Assembly: GCF_027942865.1 (NCBI RefSeq)
Contig: NC_134514.1
Span: 17,345,965-17,409,964 of the forward strand
Length of the DNA stretch: 64,000 nucleotides
Origin: Odontesthes bonariensis
Lineage: Eukaryota; Chordata; Actinopteri; Atheriniformes; Atherinopsidae
Reading direction: 5' to 3'
In this document: piece after piece, positions 21,643-35,210 of the stretch
Position numbering within the stretch: position 1 is the first letter of the stretch
Layout of the letters: every line of letters begins with the position of its first letter
Program-made: the position numbers and the translations under genes
The notes under the pieces: model-generated
What the model saw: the letters and a program-made list of their open reading frames with translations, nothing else
Told to the model about the DNA's origin: nothing
Databases searched by the model: none

Positions 21643-24307
21643 GTTGCCTCGTCTATGTGTGTGTTCAGCTGACAAAACTGAAGGGAACATAATAGAAACA
21701 GTTCACAAAAGGCCAGTGATAACAGCATTTGCCAGCTGGTGACCCATCAACACCTGCTGTTTTGAATAATTTAATCAAGACCTTTACGACAAGATAGGTA
21801 TACACTATCAGGTCTGGCATCTGAAAAATGTTGTTTGGGGGCAAAATTCGAGTGGATTTAATGTCAGTGGTGTCTTTTTTAATAAAGATAGAGAATTGTA
21901 GAAGCTCATCTTCTTTGGTTTATTTGTTTTAGATGAGAGGTAGCTGAAAGGCTTGGAAACTCTATACCAAATGTTCTGACAAATTGCCTCATTTGGTTTG
22001 CTTCTGGAGTATCAACGATTGCCTTGATCTTCAATGGGAATTCTAAGCGGCTAATGGTGTTATTGATCCTCTTTCCCCACTTCTTCAGCCATCATTCTTC
22101 AACCGCACACAAGCACACACTCATACAAGATTCTTATTTGATCAACATACTTTAAACTAAAATCATTAAGTCACACAGATTAACAGACTAAGATTTCCCT
22201 TGCTGTCCCATTCAATTCAAGCACACCACTGTGTATTGTGACCTTCGGGTTCTTTCATTCATCGTGTGTCTTGCCCTTCTCAATGCACTGCTGAGCGCAA
22301 GGGCATGCCGGGAAGTTACTCATTAATGTATTATAGCTCCAATATTCATTAACCTTGAACCTTGAGCAGTCTCACAGAGGTTATAGATATAGTAAGAAAG
22401 TAGTTGGGGTGACACATGCCCAACACTACAAAGCTGAAAAGCAAATGCTGAAATCCAGTAATTCATTATTGCAATGACATTTTTTCAAAAAAGGTGGCAG
22501 TTAACAAAATCACTGCCAAAAATATCTGTCCTCTAAACACACTTTTACTACAATTATTAATTGGGCCATTTCTTTAACATATTTAACCATTCGTGCCAAT
22601 TAGTAGGCATCATAAGTGCATACATAAGATACATTTCCATAACCTGCACATTTTATCAAGCATTTGTTAAGGAAAATAAATAATGACCCACCTGATCTGC
22701 TGAAGGCTCTGTATTGCTTCTGTCCAGGTGTGTGCTGGTAGCCCAGTGTGCAACTAAAATGCCCACCCCAGAGATCCACCCCCTTACACATACACACACA
22801 AACCACTTCTCCACGCCTCCGGGCATATTTCAGTCCAGCCGCTCAGTTACATATTTACAATCTCCTATAATTAGTGCCGATGAAGAGAAGAACATCCAAC
22901 CTTTGGAATCATAGCAAAAAAAAAAAAATTAACTCTGCTTGTGAGGAAGCCATTTCCTGAAGCTTAGTTCCGTGGCCATGTAGCAGCATTACAGCCTTGA
23001 CTGACATTGATGGAAATTTTCCGGATTGATATCAAGTGCTGTTTGAAGGCTGCTTGTCACAGAATGTCTTTAGGCCCAAGTGTTCCCTGAAGAAAAGCAG
23101 ATTCTACACAAGATTCGATTACAGTTTCCATTTAAATGAACACAACAAGAAACAATATGTTTTTAAACATGTTTTAATTTCTGCCAAAAGCACAACAGGT
23201 TGTTACACAAGGCCTCATGCGTAGAATGGACAAAGCATTTACTTGTACAGCAGACATCTTTTAAACAGGTAAACTCAAAGCCAGATCTGATGGTAGATTT
23301 ACAACAAGGACTGCTTTATGGTATTCATTTAGTTTACATTGGCCTGCTATTGATGTAGTCTGGCACAAATGCAGTATGGATTTAAAGTCTTGCCTCTTTC
23401 AAACTCAGCACCCAGACTTTGTCTCTCTTTCAGAGCATGTTTGTCATTCAAATCACTGTAACATTAGAAAGACTGCTATTTGATAACCAAAGAAGAAAAA
23501 GAAGAGAAAGATATCCCAACCTTAGATTTGTGGCACAAGTGATTGTAAGTGGGGAAGATAATCATAGCCTGCTGGAGACTAGTTAATCCTGACGGAGCCA
23601 GTGACGCAGCAGTGGAGTAGATATGTAGAGAAGAAGGCAGTGAGACAGCTGAGCCCATGCAGGTACCTGCAAATTACTCACATGTTCGCTCAAAGAGCTG
23701 TGGCAGTTGAGATTGTCTCATATAAGGCTCATCACATCTACATGTAGAGATACACATGCACTTGTGATGGATGCACAGTCATACATATACAGGATATACA
23801 CGCACATTAATAAGTGCATCTGTATGTGCACCCAAACAACACACAACCATTCAAACATAAACATAAATGGAGGATATTTAACTATATGTCTCATGTATAC
23901 CCTATCTATATTCATATTTAGATTTATGCACTGTATATATCTGTAAAGATTATAATCCAAATGTGACAAATATTACCCGGGACAACTGACAAAACAAGCA
24001 ACAAACTGACAAATCCTACAACCTAAAGTCAATCGATAGGAGTACAAAAAGAAGAGCAGACCCCACACCATTCAAAATGAATCTAGGATATTAAAGACGA
24101 TCTTATGTCGAAGGAGCCACTGGGTAAAACATCAAACTTGAATGAGAAACTGTCACAGGAAGGCACAGGAATAGACAACAGCACTGAGGGACTGGCACAC
24201 TCACAACAAAGAACAACTGGCACAAGATCTCTGTACATATTACACCCTTAAATGTATACCTCCCCTCTTACCCTGTCATATAACCAGTTACAATAACCTT
24301 CAGTTCC
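21643..24307. other. fxyd2 upstream region
   Basis: No coding exon is supported. Upstream of the fxyd2 ATG a CCCTTCAG acceptor-like site (about 21,680) and, further out, a GATCAG|gtgggt donor-like site at 22,691 suggest an untranslated first exon beginning near 22.7-22.8 kb; this is weak. An A-run lies at 22,917-22,928. A CA/GACAA-rich block at 23.96-24.25 kb looks repeat-derived but is unclassified. Confidence 0.35.
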
Positions 24308-24313
24308 TTTATT
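24308..24313 (-). terminator. polyadenylation signal AATAAA, fxyd6
   Basis: TTTATT on the plus strand is AATAAA on the minus strand, about 70 nt past the fxyd6 stop codon. A later signal could also be used. Confidence 0.45.
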
Positions 24314-24383
24314 GTTACTGTGGCTTAATATCATATAAACTGATGATCATTTCAGAAGGTGGTCACAGTCCTGTGGCATCGCT

Positions 24384-27300
24384 TCAGTTCTCCGCTGGAG
24401 TCTCCTTTGCAACTGCTGCAGCTGAAACAGGTCAATGACAAGAGTTTTAGTTTAAACCTAAACACACCACAAGTTCTAAAACTGAAATGGTCATGTGAGT
24501 TGTTGGTTCATATCCTTCAACACAACCCATATCCTGAAAAGCACCGGCCTTCGAAGCAGTAAAACGGAAATTAAATTCATACAAGCGTTTCCACGTCAGA
24601 GGCAAATGTCATTCTCAAGTATTTCGTTTAAGGAGCCAAAAAGTCCTCATGAGGAGGAAGGAGGATGGATGGTGAAGTTAAGTGCAGAGCTTTCAGCAAT
24701 GGACCTTTGTGGGATGTCAGATTGAGAACAACATACCTTATGTCAATAATAAGACAAAGCTCTACTAAAACACGATTGTTTGGGTTAGACAATAACAACA
24801 TTTTGGTAGAGTAAGAAAACCATCATGATCAGGGCTAAAATATATTCTTTTTACAACATCACCTCCATGGATGCCATTCTAAAGATAGTCTTGGTTACAT
24901 GTTAACACAACACGGTACAACGAATTGTTGTCATTTCCTCGTTGTCTTGGAGCAGTGGCGTCACTTGGCAAGAGTTGCAAATCAAGCCAGAAAAAAATAA
25001 ATAGATAAAAGAGTTACAAATAAAAACTACTTGGGTAGAGTTAGAAGACTATCAAGCTGGATAAGTGGATAAGTCCCTTCACACTAAAAAAATATGCCTT
25101 TTTTAAGTAATGAAATAATAAGGGATGCTAACTCAAACTGACTGAATTCAAAGTGGTGTATTTTCCTTGTAGAGATGGCGCTCTCACAGAGCAATGCTTT
25201 CTAGAATTTGACCCCAAAATAACAGCTGGATTTCCCACTACGATTACTATGAAGACTGACCCTATTCCAGGCACTTACCTGGGAGACACAGCAAGAGAGA
25301 GCCTGTTTTTTATTTTTATGTTGTCCCTCTCTTGTTTGCAACTCATGCCACCAGGGAAAAAGCCTCAAGCAGGGCTGCCAGCAGCCACCCGCAAACCTCT
25401 GTGTATTTCCAGGCTGTATCAACTATTTCCTCCACAAAACGCAGTGTCTGTGGCACGCAGCTCAAAAAAATTACGGCAAAGCAGGCTTTTCCCAAGAGGG
25501 TGCCTGTACACTGTGACAGACTTCTCACATGTGAGAAAGAGGTGGCTGAGGCTCCCAGGTTGCCAGCTGTCCACCTTCCTGAGTCTTGTTCTGCCAGAGG
25601 TTACTTCCTGTTAAAAGGGAGTTTTTTCTTTCCTCAGACGCCTCATGCACGCTCAGGAGAGGAGTTTGGCTCCAAGAGAAGTTTCGGTGAAACCTGTTGG
25701 TTTTCTTGGCTAGGCTTCTTTTTTTTTTTTTTCGATTGGCTTTGTATGTATGAATTAGACTAATTTGTCATTTGATTAATTGAATTTGATTGGATTATGA
25801 ATGGATTACAATGAATTGGATGCTAATTGGCTTGAATTGGATAGTATCTTTCAAGTACCTTGAGATAACATTTGTTGTAATTCGGCGCTACATAAAAAAA
25901 TTTAATTGAATTAAATTAAATTTTTATTCTTTATTAGAATCATTTGAAACCGTAAACAAATTTTGGGAGGTATGATATAAAAAGGGGAGCAGGTCAGCAA
26001 TAAAGCAGAAACATTTGTATTGCTATATGCTCTAAGTAAACCCCTTCCCCCACCTGACTCTTCCCTCTGCGCTATAAGCACTCTCAAAGGAATACTTAAA
26101 TATGGATTTATGTCAGGGGCTGAAGATGAGGTGAGAACAACTGACAGAGGTGAAAGTACTCATCTTACCCTTGGAGACAATCAGATTCTCCTCTTGTGCC
26201 TCTTCATCTCCGGGGGCCCTGTGGAGAGAATCCACAGGTTGTCATAGAAACAAAATCATGTCATATCAGTAAAAAAACAAGAAGACCTTTCACAACTGAG
26301 GATTTCTCTCTTTTTTCAATCGGAGAGGGATACTGGCATACCTGGGCTTCTGGTTGATACTGCAGCGGCATCGCCGACCTGCAAACATACGCAATAATTG
26401 GCTGTACAGCGTAAAGGTCGAAGCAGACAGACATCATTTGTGTCATCACTACGAACAGTGTAGCTGGATTATAGGGATAAAACTGAGAGCAAACACGACT
26501 GTGAAATAACATTGTATGGCACTTATTTTTAAATAAATTCTAACAGAAAATTACACATTTCGAGTGCATGTAAATGTGATCAAATGAGCAGACAGAGGTT
26601 CACTTACTAAGGATAAGAAGAATGCCCAGTGTGAACAGCACCACAGCAAATGCCAACCCTCCAATTCTTAAACTCTCATAGTCTGTAAACAGAACATACA
26701 CACTCTTGCATTGAGGATACTTTTTAGGACAATTTGCTGATTTAGGACAATTTGCTGATGTTTTGATGTTTTGAGAAATGTTTTTTAAACTCACCATAAA
26801 TAAAAGGATTTTCAACTGTTGCCTTGTCATCTGTGAACATACAGAAAACATGTAGATATCCACTTAGATAAGAAGAAATCCATGATCCCTTGATTAAGTG
26901 TCCGAAGATATCATGTTAAACAGGTGACAGATTTTTTTTAACATTTTCTTACAAATTCAATCTCCATCCTCCTTCAGTCAATTTTTGCCAAGACTAATCT
27001 TGAACTAAGAAGTTCATGACATGTGGCAGCTACCACAACATGAACCTGAAACCAATAAGAGGGTATCTTAAAGTGCAATGTACCAACTGCTGCCAGATAA
27101 AGTTTATTGTCCAACAAATCATATTGTATCACTAAATCCAAGCCATTTGTAAGAGTGCTGGTGGTTATGATATAAATTATTACTTCTTTGATAAAACTTG
27201 AACGCTTCAGGTATGTGTTCATTGTCTGATTTTGGACAACTTTTGAAGGGACTTTTGGCACTTCTGTTTATAGAATAAACAGCAAATATTTAACACTGCC

Positions 27301-28384
27301 GATCCTGTTAGTGAGGCATACCTAGCCACAGCATCTTGTATTAGCTCATTTAGGCCAGTTTCCAGTGTTTCCAGAGTATGAAAGATAACACATTACATCA
27401 AAAGATGCAACTCCAGGCTTCACAATAGCTTGAGCGCAAACCAGCTCACTGTCCATCTCAATTCATTCAGTTTTATTCTACATTAAAGGAAGAGGTAGCA
27501 GCAGCATAGCTGTTGACATAACAGCATGGTACCATTGTTGTAGTTTATGAACCCATAATAATCAAATATTAACAATACCTATATACCACATTTCCCCTAT
27601 GTTAAAACAAGTGTGAGCATGTATCTGTTATGGACAATAAGGTTTAAAAATACAAAAGTATAGTTTACTGTCCATGCAAATGAATTACCTGTATTAATTA
27701 TCAGCTCTTTTTCCCACCGAACAACAACTCTTATTCCATCAATAAAAACCTCCTTCTCTTTTGGTCTGGTAATTTTTTGGACTCTGTCCATACACTGTTT
27801 GCTAGAGCACAGCAATCCCTGCAGGGCTGATCTAGAAACCAACACACCCATCTATTGGATTGCTCAGCTTTAACCCACCAGAGACTGGATGGAAGTACTC
27901 ACCCTTTGCACTGGGGTCTTGTGCAGCTGAGAGGCACCAATGAGAGGAAAGGGTTAGAGTTGCAAAATGAAAGGACAAAGAACAGTGGAGAGGAAATTAG
28001 CGAGGATTTCTGCTAAAACATAATCCATCCATTACCAGCAGAAAAACAAGATCATCATTTTTATAGCATCTGACAGTGTTGACATTTTCCTTGTAATCAT
28101 TAGCTATAAAGAGACCTCACACAGTCAGTGTCACAGCCAGCCCAAGGAACCCACACATAAGCCCTTAAGTGGTAATTGATGTTTTGCTTCGAGTCACGCC
28201 CAGTGAGTGGAATTTTGTGAAACATTACTTCCTGCCACAACACTGCCTCTCGATGGACAAACTATGGCTTAGCAGACTCTTGTGTGTTGTAAATGTGGAT
28301 AGGAGTGTGTGTTTCATGAGTAGAGGGGCACTTACCAGCCAGACATACCAGGAGCGAAGAGAGGAAGAGCAAAACAGTTTCCAT
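24384..28384 (-). CDS. fxyd6: FXYD domain-containing ion transport regulator 6 (phosphohippolin)
   Basis: Seven coding exons on the minus strand: 28,336-28,384 (ATG), 27,903-27,926, 26,795-26,830, 26,608-26,682, 26,342-26,378, 26,169-26,218 and 24,384-24,421 (TGA). The join gives 102 residues (human FXYD6 has 95). Residues 1-16 (METVLLFLSSLLVCLA) are the signal peptide, nearly the human one. The signature PFIYDYESLRIGG is at 33-45, followed by one membrane span to about residue 61. The tail SRRCRCSINQKPRAPGDEEA and the ending PAEN match FXYD6 closely. It modulates Na,K-ATPase at the plasma membrane, with high expression in brain in mammals. Exons 3 and 4 have exactly the same lengths (36 and 75 nt) as the corresponding fxyd2 exons, showing their common origin. 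Confidence 0.95.
25555..25925 (+). mobile_element. 3' end of a fish non-LTR retroposon
   Basis: The text CTGCCAGAGGTTACTTCCTG, then TTAAAAGGGAGTTTTTTCTT, and at the end TTCGGCGCTACATAAAAAAA with AATTGAATTAAATT units is the usual 3' part of a very common fish retroposon. It lies in the last intron of fxyd6 on the opposite strand and holds no protein-coding frame of interest. Confidence 0.6.
26725..26760. repeat. tandem duplication of an 18-bp unit
   Basis: TTAGGACAATTTGCTGAT occurs twice in direct succession within the fxyd6 intron between exons 3 and 4. It does not touch the splice sites. Confidence 0.8.
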
Positions 28385-29751
28385 GGTAACTGTTGACTCA
28401 GAGTAAAAAAGAGGTAGGGAGTGAGACAATGAATGAAAGACAGAAAAAAATCCAGTGAGAGAGGTAAATAATCTACGTTGCACTTTGACACAAACAATAA
28501 CATTGATCAAATATTTTATGTGCCCTTCACAAACTATTACCACATAACATTCAGTGCACGTGAAAGAGGAGGCACGTTACAAAGCACTGTCTCTATCCAA
28601 ACCCCAGTAGTTTAACACATTTTTATTTTTTTTAAAGCCTATGGATATAGTTTTTAATATCTTGTATAATAATTCATGTTCAGAGTAATTTTCTTTTACT
28701 GGCAGAAAGTCTTCTTTCATCCCTGTGGACATCACATAACCTTGGCCTATTTTCAAGTAGGCTGTTCATTGCACACACACCAACTACGTCTCCCACAAAA
28801 TGTGATCAGAATCAACGAATAACAGTTATATTTAACATTATCAAATATCTACCCTCCTGAGACCCAGCAATTCATTTTTGTCCTCTGTAGAGGACCTAGG
28901 TTTTTGGTCTGTATCTCTTAAGCCATACATGCCACTGTGTTAATTCCTGTTGGCCCTTACAGAGGAAATCCTGGGCTTTTCAATGATATGACATGTGTTT
29001 GGGTGGAGTCTTGACAGAATTCTCTTCCTGGTTCTTCAAAATGGCCGCAATCACAACAAGCACATTTTAGGGAAAGAAGAAAGGTAAGTGTATAATCGTG
29101 TAATTATGAGATTTTTTTTGGTTTAATATTCAGATTGATTCTAGTAAATTAATATCTAAGGAATAGTTTAGATGAGTTTTCAGAGGAGTGTAATTATTTT
29201 TTCACCTAAAAAATATCTTGTTTATGTGTGTCCTCCATAGAGGACATCAGGATGTGCTAACTTTGTTTTCACCTGTTTTACACAATACAATTGTGTAAAA
29301 TATCTGCATTTCAAAGAGGAAGAACTGCTTCATGGAGTACCCGATCCAAAACCAACCCAGAACTAACACACCTGATTCAACTACTACACTAATCAGCTAG
29401 CTCTTGATTAGTTAAATAAGGTGATGGGAACGACTGGCTTAAAGGTGATAGAGAATGGTTGAATGGGGCATTAATCCTTGTTCTGTGATGTGATATGTAG
29501 CCCAAAGAAAATTGGTTGGGTCTGTAATGGCTCAGAACCTCCCTAAAAGGCTCTCTGAAACAGCTGTTACTACGCTGGGTTTAGAATGCGTCTTTTTCCC
29601 TTATTGGCGTCGTTTCAGAGCTTATCTGGCAGCCTCATTATGAAATGCAGGTAGGTGTTGGCGCTATTCGGTTGCCGATGCTTGATTGGCTGCCCTTGCT
29701 CTCACTGAAAACAGAGCTATAGAGTAATACACTGACTGGAAAGAAAGCTCA

Positions 29752-30240
29752 TCAGAATCAGAATTTGTTTTATTGCCATTGGAATTTGCTGCGGCGTAAG
29801 GTGCAAACATGTAACATAGGATATAATAATAAAAAATAAAGAATAAAAATATATGAATATAAAATGTACAAGGTGTGTACAACAATACACAGTAACCAAT
29901 ATACAGAGCAACAACAGTGCAGCTTCATTAGTGCAATTTTAATGATGGTAAAGTGACTGGGGCAGGTTATGAGATGATTATGAAGTGTTCATAAGTCCAA
30001 CTGCAAGGGGGAAAAACTGTTTTTGTGACGGGAGGTTCTGGTCCGAATGGACCGAAGCCTCCTGCCCGAGGGGAGTGGTGCAAATAGAGAAGGGTCAGCT
30101 GTGATCCGACCCGCTCGCCCCATAGTCCTGGAGACGTGCAGCCGATCACCTTCTCAGCGGAGCGCACAGCTCGCTGCAGTCTGTGTCTGTCCCTGTCGGA
30201 ACTGACCATCTACCGACTGAAGCCTGCTCGGAATCGTGCA
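29752..30240 (-). mobile_element. LINE 3' fragment
   Basis: On the minus strand the peptide RDRHRLQRAVRSAEKVIG, then in another frame text equivalent to LPSGRRLRSIRTRTSRHKNS, is the C-terminal region of fish L2/Rex-type reverse transcriptases. The copy ends at the low-coordinate side in TTCTGATTCTGA, a short tandem tail. It is 5'-truncated and frameshifted. Confidence 0.72.
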
Positions 30241-30687
30241 AGGTTTGTGAAACTGTACTCCGTGAAATGCGCAGCGCAAAGGAAAAGTCGGCGGTTGTAT
30301 GTACTGGGGATGCTGTTAAAAATAAATAAAAGCCATTGATCGCGAACATTGCTTTCCAGGGGAAGAATATGTAACGATCGTAGTCCACTTTCACAGCCTT
30401 GGAAGGCTCACCTGTTCCTGTGTCTGAAACGGGGTGGCTGTGGATTTGGGTGTGGGGGGGGCGATTGCTGAAAAAGTGACATCACTTTTTCACAAAAACG
30501 GATTGGGGGATATTCTGGGGGATATTCAAAAAAGGGGAGTACTTGAAACAGAGGTTCTGACACTTGCTGGCACTTCGTGTGTACTCCCCACAGCGGGGAG
30601 ACTCAGAACTAACACCAAAAACGTGAAAAAGACGATTTTGATTCTCTATCCCCTTTAAAGGATGTGGCCATTTTACTTACCTTTGTG

Positions 30688-30751
30688 CCAAAGTAACGTA
30701 CCTTTGTTACATTTCTTTGTTACGTTACGTTACTTTACTACGTTACTTTGG
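30688..30751. repeat. inverted repeat with 13-bp perfect arms
   Basis: CCAAAGTAACGTA at 30,688-30,700 and TACGTTACTTTGG at 30,739-30,751 are exact reverse complements, separated by 38 bp rich in TTACGT and TTTGTTAC words. Confidence 0.85.
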
Positions 30752-32164
30752 CTGAGTATCACCTCTCTCTCAGGAATATTCCTTGCACCAAAAACTAAGG
30801 TTCAAAAGAGTTCAGTTGCAAATGTACAACCTTAAAGGTGGTCAGAGTAAGGTAAATGTACAACTCTAAATGTGTTTATATATCATATCATTCATTATTG
30901 CAAAAAATGGAGTCCCGATGTCCTCTCCATATTGCATATTTTTTTCACATTTATCAACACTAAACACAATTTAACATTTTTCCTCTGGTAAGTTTTCCAT
31001 CATATATTCTCAAGGTCTTCTTCTCCATCATGATGTTTTCAAAGTGGCACTTTTACAGTATACTTAAAACCAAATGTGAATGATTAGATGCGACAGCACG
31101 ATCTTTGAAGGCATGTCTGTTAACATCCTACATCTTAAGACAGATATATTTTTTCACATCTGATGTGTCAATTGATGATTGGTCCTAAGCTGCACATCAC
31201 TTTCATCCATTTCAGACATATCAAAATAAAACTGGTCTTAGGATCTCCCGTCTTACTCTTTTCATGTTTTAAATCATATATTCATTCATGTTCAATTTAT
31301 ATATATAATTTTCATATATTCACCTTTCCTCTTGTTTCAGAATCTTCCCTTTCCACCATTGCGTTTCCTGACTGCTTTCCTCGCCTCTATTAGTTTCAGT
31401 TACTCTGCTCATTATCCTTCCTTTCTTGTTTTTGTCCCCAGTGTATTTAATCCCTCTGTGCCTGTTCATCTTTCTACACTGTGTCAAGCATACCGGCCAT
31501 TTTTTCTGTCGAGATTTAGTCTTTTTAGTCCCCTCTTGATATGCCCTTTGTACAGACTTTGTTGTACAAAAGGATTATCTAACTTAAATTCTACTCCTAT
31601 GTCCTCATTCGGTTAAATTCACAGTCTTTTTAAGATCCAGTTAAAGTACATAAAACAGGAATTTTAGGATAAGCACTCAATAACTAGGTCAGCTATGTGT
31701 ATTCTGTCAAATTATTTGCTAAAGTGGGGAAACAGATGACTTGTTTTGGCAAAAACATTCTGTGTAGCTTTAAAGGACTGCATGTTAAAACGACCCATTC
31801 CTTGTAACTGCAGATATAACACATAAATATTTTTACTTGTGATGATCTGAGGATGTTATTACCACTGTAAAGCCATGGCTTTCCATGTGTATATAACACC
31901 TTGTTTCACACAGATTTATTTAGATTGTATAGGGTTCATCTTAATAATGTGTAAATTCTGAATTAAATCGCACAAAAAGCATGTCCATCTCTCTTTTCAA
32001 AAGCAACACAAGTCCTTCTCACCATTTAGCCATCCAATGCTCCTAAACTGTAAAATCAGCCAACATGCAAAAGGATTTGGCTTTCATAGAAGAAGTGGGT
32101 GGAAAGATGGAATCGTGTTCTGATATTCTTCTTCCCCGTCTACATGGCACCTCACACCACCTGT

Positions 32165-32343
32165 GAATCAGTGGAATGTTTATGCAAAGCAACTTACACT
32201 TATATCCCAGGTTGGCAGGTAGCATAAGGAGGTGTTGCCTTAGGACCTCTACTGGATGTAGTACCTTTCATGCATGGGGGTCAGGATTCAAACCCCAGTC
32301 ACTGACATGAAAGGTGGCAATCTTACCACAACACTATCCAGCC
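32165..32343 (-). mobile_element. tRNA-derived SINE, reverse orientation
   Basis: On the minus strand GTGGTAAGATTG (A-box-like) is followed by GGGGTTTGAATCC (B-box-like), and further on by GTGTAAGTTGCTTTGCATAA. The last phrase resembles the 3' part of common fish SINEs (GTAAGTCGCTTTGGATAA). It lies in the long first intron of fxyd6. Confidence 0.65.
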
Positions 32344-34982
32344 ACTATAATGTACAATAATTGTCAGGAATGTGTATCACGTCACCTGCACGTGTATTCT
32401 TATGTGTATTCATGTGTGTATGTTGTTTTATTACTAACCCCAACCAACTGCAACTGATGGTAAAGCCCAAAACTGAAAAGTTGTTGGACAGAATTGGATC
32501 GATGGCATTCAACCTGGGTTCCTTTGCATGACAGTTCACAGTGCAACCCCACTACCCATCACATCCAACCTCGTCATTGGCTTTTTGAACATCTGATAGT
32601 CATGCTTCATCACATTTGTGGCAGATTAATGCAACGCATAACCATGTTACAATTTGCAAAGTTGCAAAGACAATTTGTTATTTCACCATTTTTAAGCATT
32701 TGTGACAGTTTCACGCAATGCAAAATGTATTTTACTATTTCAAAAGATGGATGGAGGCATACTTGGATTTTGTTGCCTAAATTGTGTAGAAACCTTACAA
32801 TATTTGATGTTTTGCCGTGAAACTGCTATGATTTGTGTGTTTTGCAATCTAGACCAACTTGGCTATTTGGTGGTCTGAAGAGAGACGGCATTGGTTGTGT
32901 TTATCCCATGAAACTTGTTTAGTGCTGTGCAGACTGATACTGCCCACTGACAAATCAAGATGCTGTTTGGTGCTGGCATTTTTCTCCTTTTGCATAATAC
33001 ATGACACCTGAGCCTCTCCAACCTTCCTCAATTTTCTCTGCACTTTTGTTTAACAATATGAAGTTCCTGAGCGGTCTGGCTCCTTTTATCTGAGGAGAGT
33101 ACAAACAAAAAGGTGCCCTGGGTGACTACATTTGTTTGAGGAGAATGGCAAAATATCAAGCCAGGAGATACAATTGTTTTTTTCTCTCTTCTTTTCTTGG
33201 GATAATGTGGGAACAATGAAAGGGCAGGGTGAAAGGCATTGACGATGGAAGATGGGGAGAGACACTGTCTGGCAGGGGAGTACAGACAAAGGGCATGCAA
33301 AAGAAGACACTGTGTGAGGTGGACAGGACTATGGAAAAGCAGTTTGGTGTACAAAAGTTACACTTCCAGTATTAAAAAGCAGTAAAAAGAAAGAAAAGTC
33401 AGGGAATGTTGACAAGCACATAATGGCAATCAAAGGGACATTAGCGCTAAGTGATAGGAGCAATGACATGACAACCAAAGGTAGTAGAATACACAATAGT
33501 AAGCAATACATGAAAACAGTAATGACATTATATTATTTACTACTGTAAAAGCAAGAGTTTCAGACATGCTTTGCTTAGTGTAACACAATTATCACCGTAA
33601 TGGATTAGGAAAACAACAGACAAGGTCATGCAAGATACTCAGGACAGTCAGCTTGCACTGTGTTCATTTTTACAGGAGACCACACCCCAACAACCTCTTT
33701 AGAAGCATTCTTTGTGTTACCAGTAGGCTGTCCTATACTGTACCCAGTGACATATAATCAGTTTTACAATGTAACAAAGGATGACCTCTGAGGTATACTG
33801 TGTAGGCTGTTAAGAATTTGAACCCATTAAATACAAATGCCGCAGTGTCTATCAAAAATCCGTACACCACATTACATCGTCAATAAAATGTAGGTCAGCG
33901 AAATAGGTCACACCACAGGTCTCCATAACTTACGCGAAATAGCCTGACCTCATATATCTACCATCATAATTATGTTACATCACCATGACAACTATGTGCG
34001 GCGTTCCATAGAGTCCAGTTATTGCCATGGTAACTGTCTGCAACTGAAAATTCTGGCGCCGAATGAGGAATGGGTCTCGATGATGGGTTAATGTGAATAC
34101 ACGAGGACAATGACAGCCAGAGTCGCTTCAAAATGAAAAATAATGGGTGTGGCACACGTGCAGGCTTAAGTCGTATCTGGCTGACATTCAGCTTTTTTTC
34201 CCGATAAATCACTCAGTCAACAAAAACCCGAAACTATAGTCGTTGGGAATTCAGTAGCAGTTGTTGTCTGTTCAACTTGACGCCAGCGACAAAACACCCA
34301 CCTCAAATAAGCGCACAATGACCTATCCATTGTGATGTAAACCTCGAGCCACAAGTGCACAGCCAAGCGATAGACCGTCTCATAACGCACAAGAGAAGAC
34401 AATATATCAACATCCGACGTGTGACGTCTGTGTTTTAATCCACTTTTGCGCCCCTCAACCTGTGGATCATTTTATGTAGCACAAAGCAGAACCACCATAA
34501 ACCTGGATTTATTGCCATGCCCAATGCAACTGTTAATCATATCAACAGTTATATTGCATTCGACTTCTCATTTTTCGTTTTAAACTCAATGCAGTCAAAT
34601 AAATTAAATTAGTCACGCACTGACCCATATTTGCCAACATGCTGTACCTGCAACCAGTGCCAACAGACACACCCTCGTGCTATAATAGAGCGTGGTGAAT
34701 CACGAGAAGCAGTATTATTGGCATATCTGCAAGTTATTTTGACCACATATAGCGTTTTGTCGTCTAAATATCGAAAACGCACACGGAGTGAAACAATTTA
34801 TAGTGCAAATGTGTGTGATTCAATTACGCTATATACATTTACATTGTGCACCCATAATCGGGTATTTGAGAATAATTACGAAAAATAATGGCTCGATGTA
34901 GCAGCTAAAGTGACCCCATATATTCTCTGAAAATATAACAATGGCACAATGTAAGAAATGAAATGTGCGCTTATCAACTTAC

Positions 34983-35210
34983 CTGTTGTTTCTCCAGCAG
35001 ACTTTTGGCCAGCAAACTATCCACGCTCAAAAAAAGAAGTCACCTTGTCTCACAGAATTAGTTTCAATAATTCTCATCTGTCAGTATGTGCTCCCCGATC
35101 ATGTGAAAAAAAAGAGGTGATGGATGCGGCTCCAGGAGAGACTTCTTACACAGTGCGTTGAATCCTCTCTGTGGCTACGTCTCCGTCTCCCTCCCTTCTA
35201 TGTGCACCCT
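34983..35210 (-). other. fxyd6: probable fxyd6 untranslated first exon and promoter side
   Basis: On the minus strand a strong donor, AACAACAG|gtaagttg, ends at 34,983. The sequence upstream of it to about 35,210 has moderately higher G+C and CpG and no long open frame. Mammalian FXYD6 has untranslated 5' exons far upstream of the ATG exon, and here the ATG exon at 28.4 kb is preceded by an acceptor-like TCAACAG. The start of transcription is not determined. It could belong to another transcript. Confidence 0.35.

Larger units (their letters stand above)
28385..34982. other. fxyd6 5' intron, non-coding
   Basis: This 6.6 kb lies between the fxyd6 start-codon exon and a likely untranslated first exon. 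It holds a LINE 3' fragment, an inverted repeat, a reverse-oriented SINE and otherwise AT-rich DNA. At 28,850-29,260 a block beginning CCCTCCTGAGACCCAGCAAT with two GTCCTCTGTAGAGGAC-like words looks like part of a DNA transposon but has no visible ends. No coding exon was found. Confidence 0.45.

Noticed and set aside
25153-25763. Overlapping 153- and 143-codon open frames
   Set aside because: They lie in the last fxyd6 intron on the opposite strand and partly in a retroposon 3' end; no homology was recognised.
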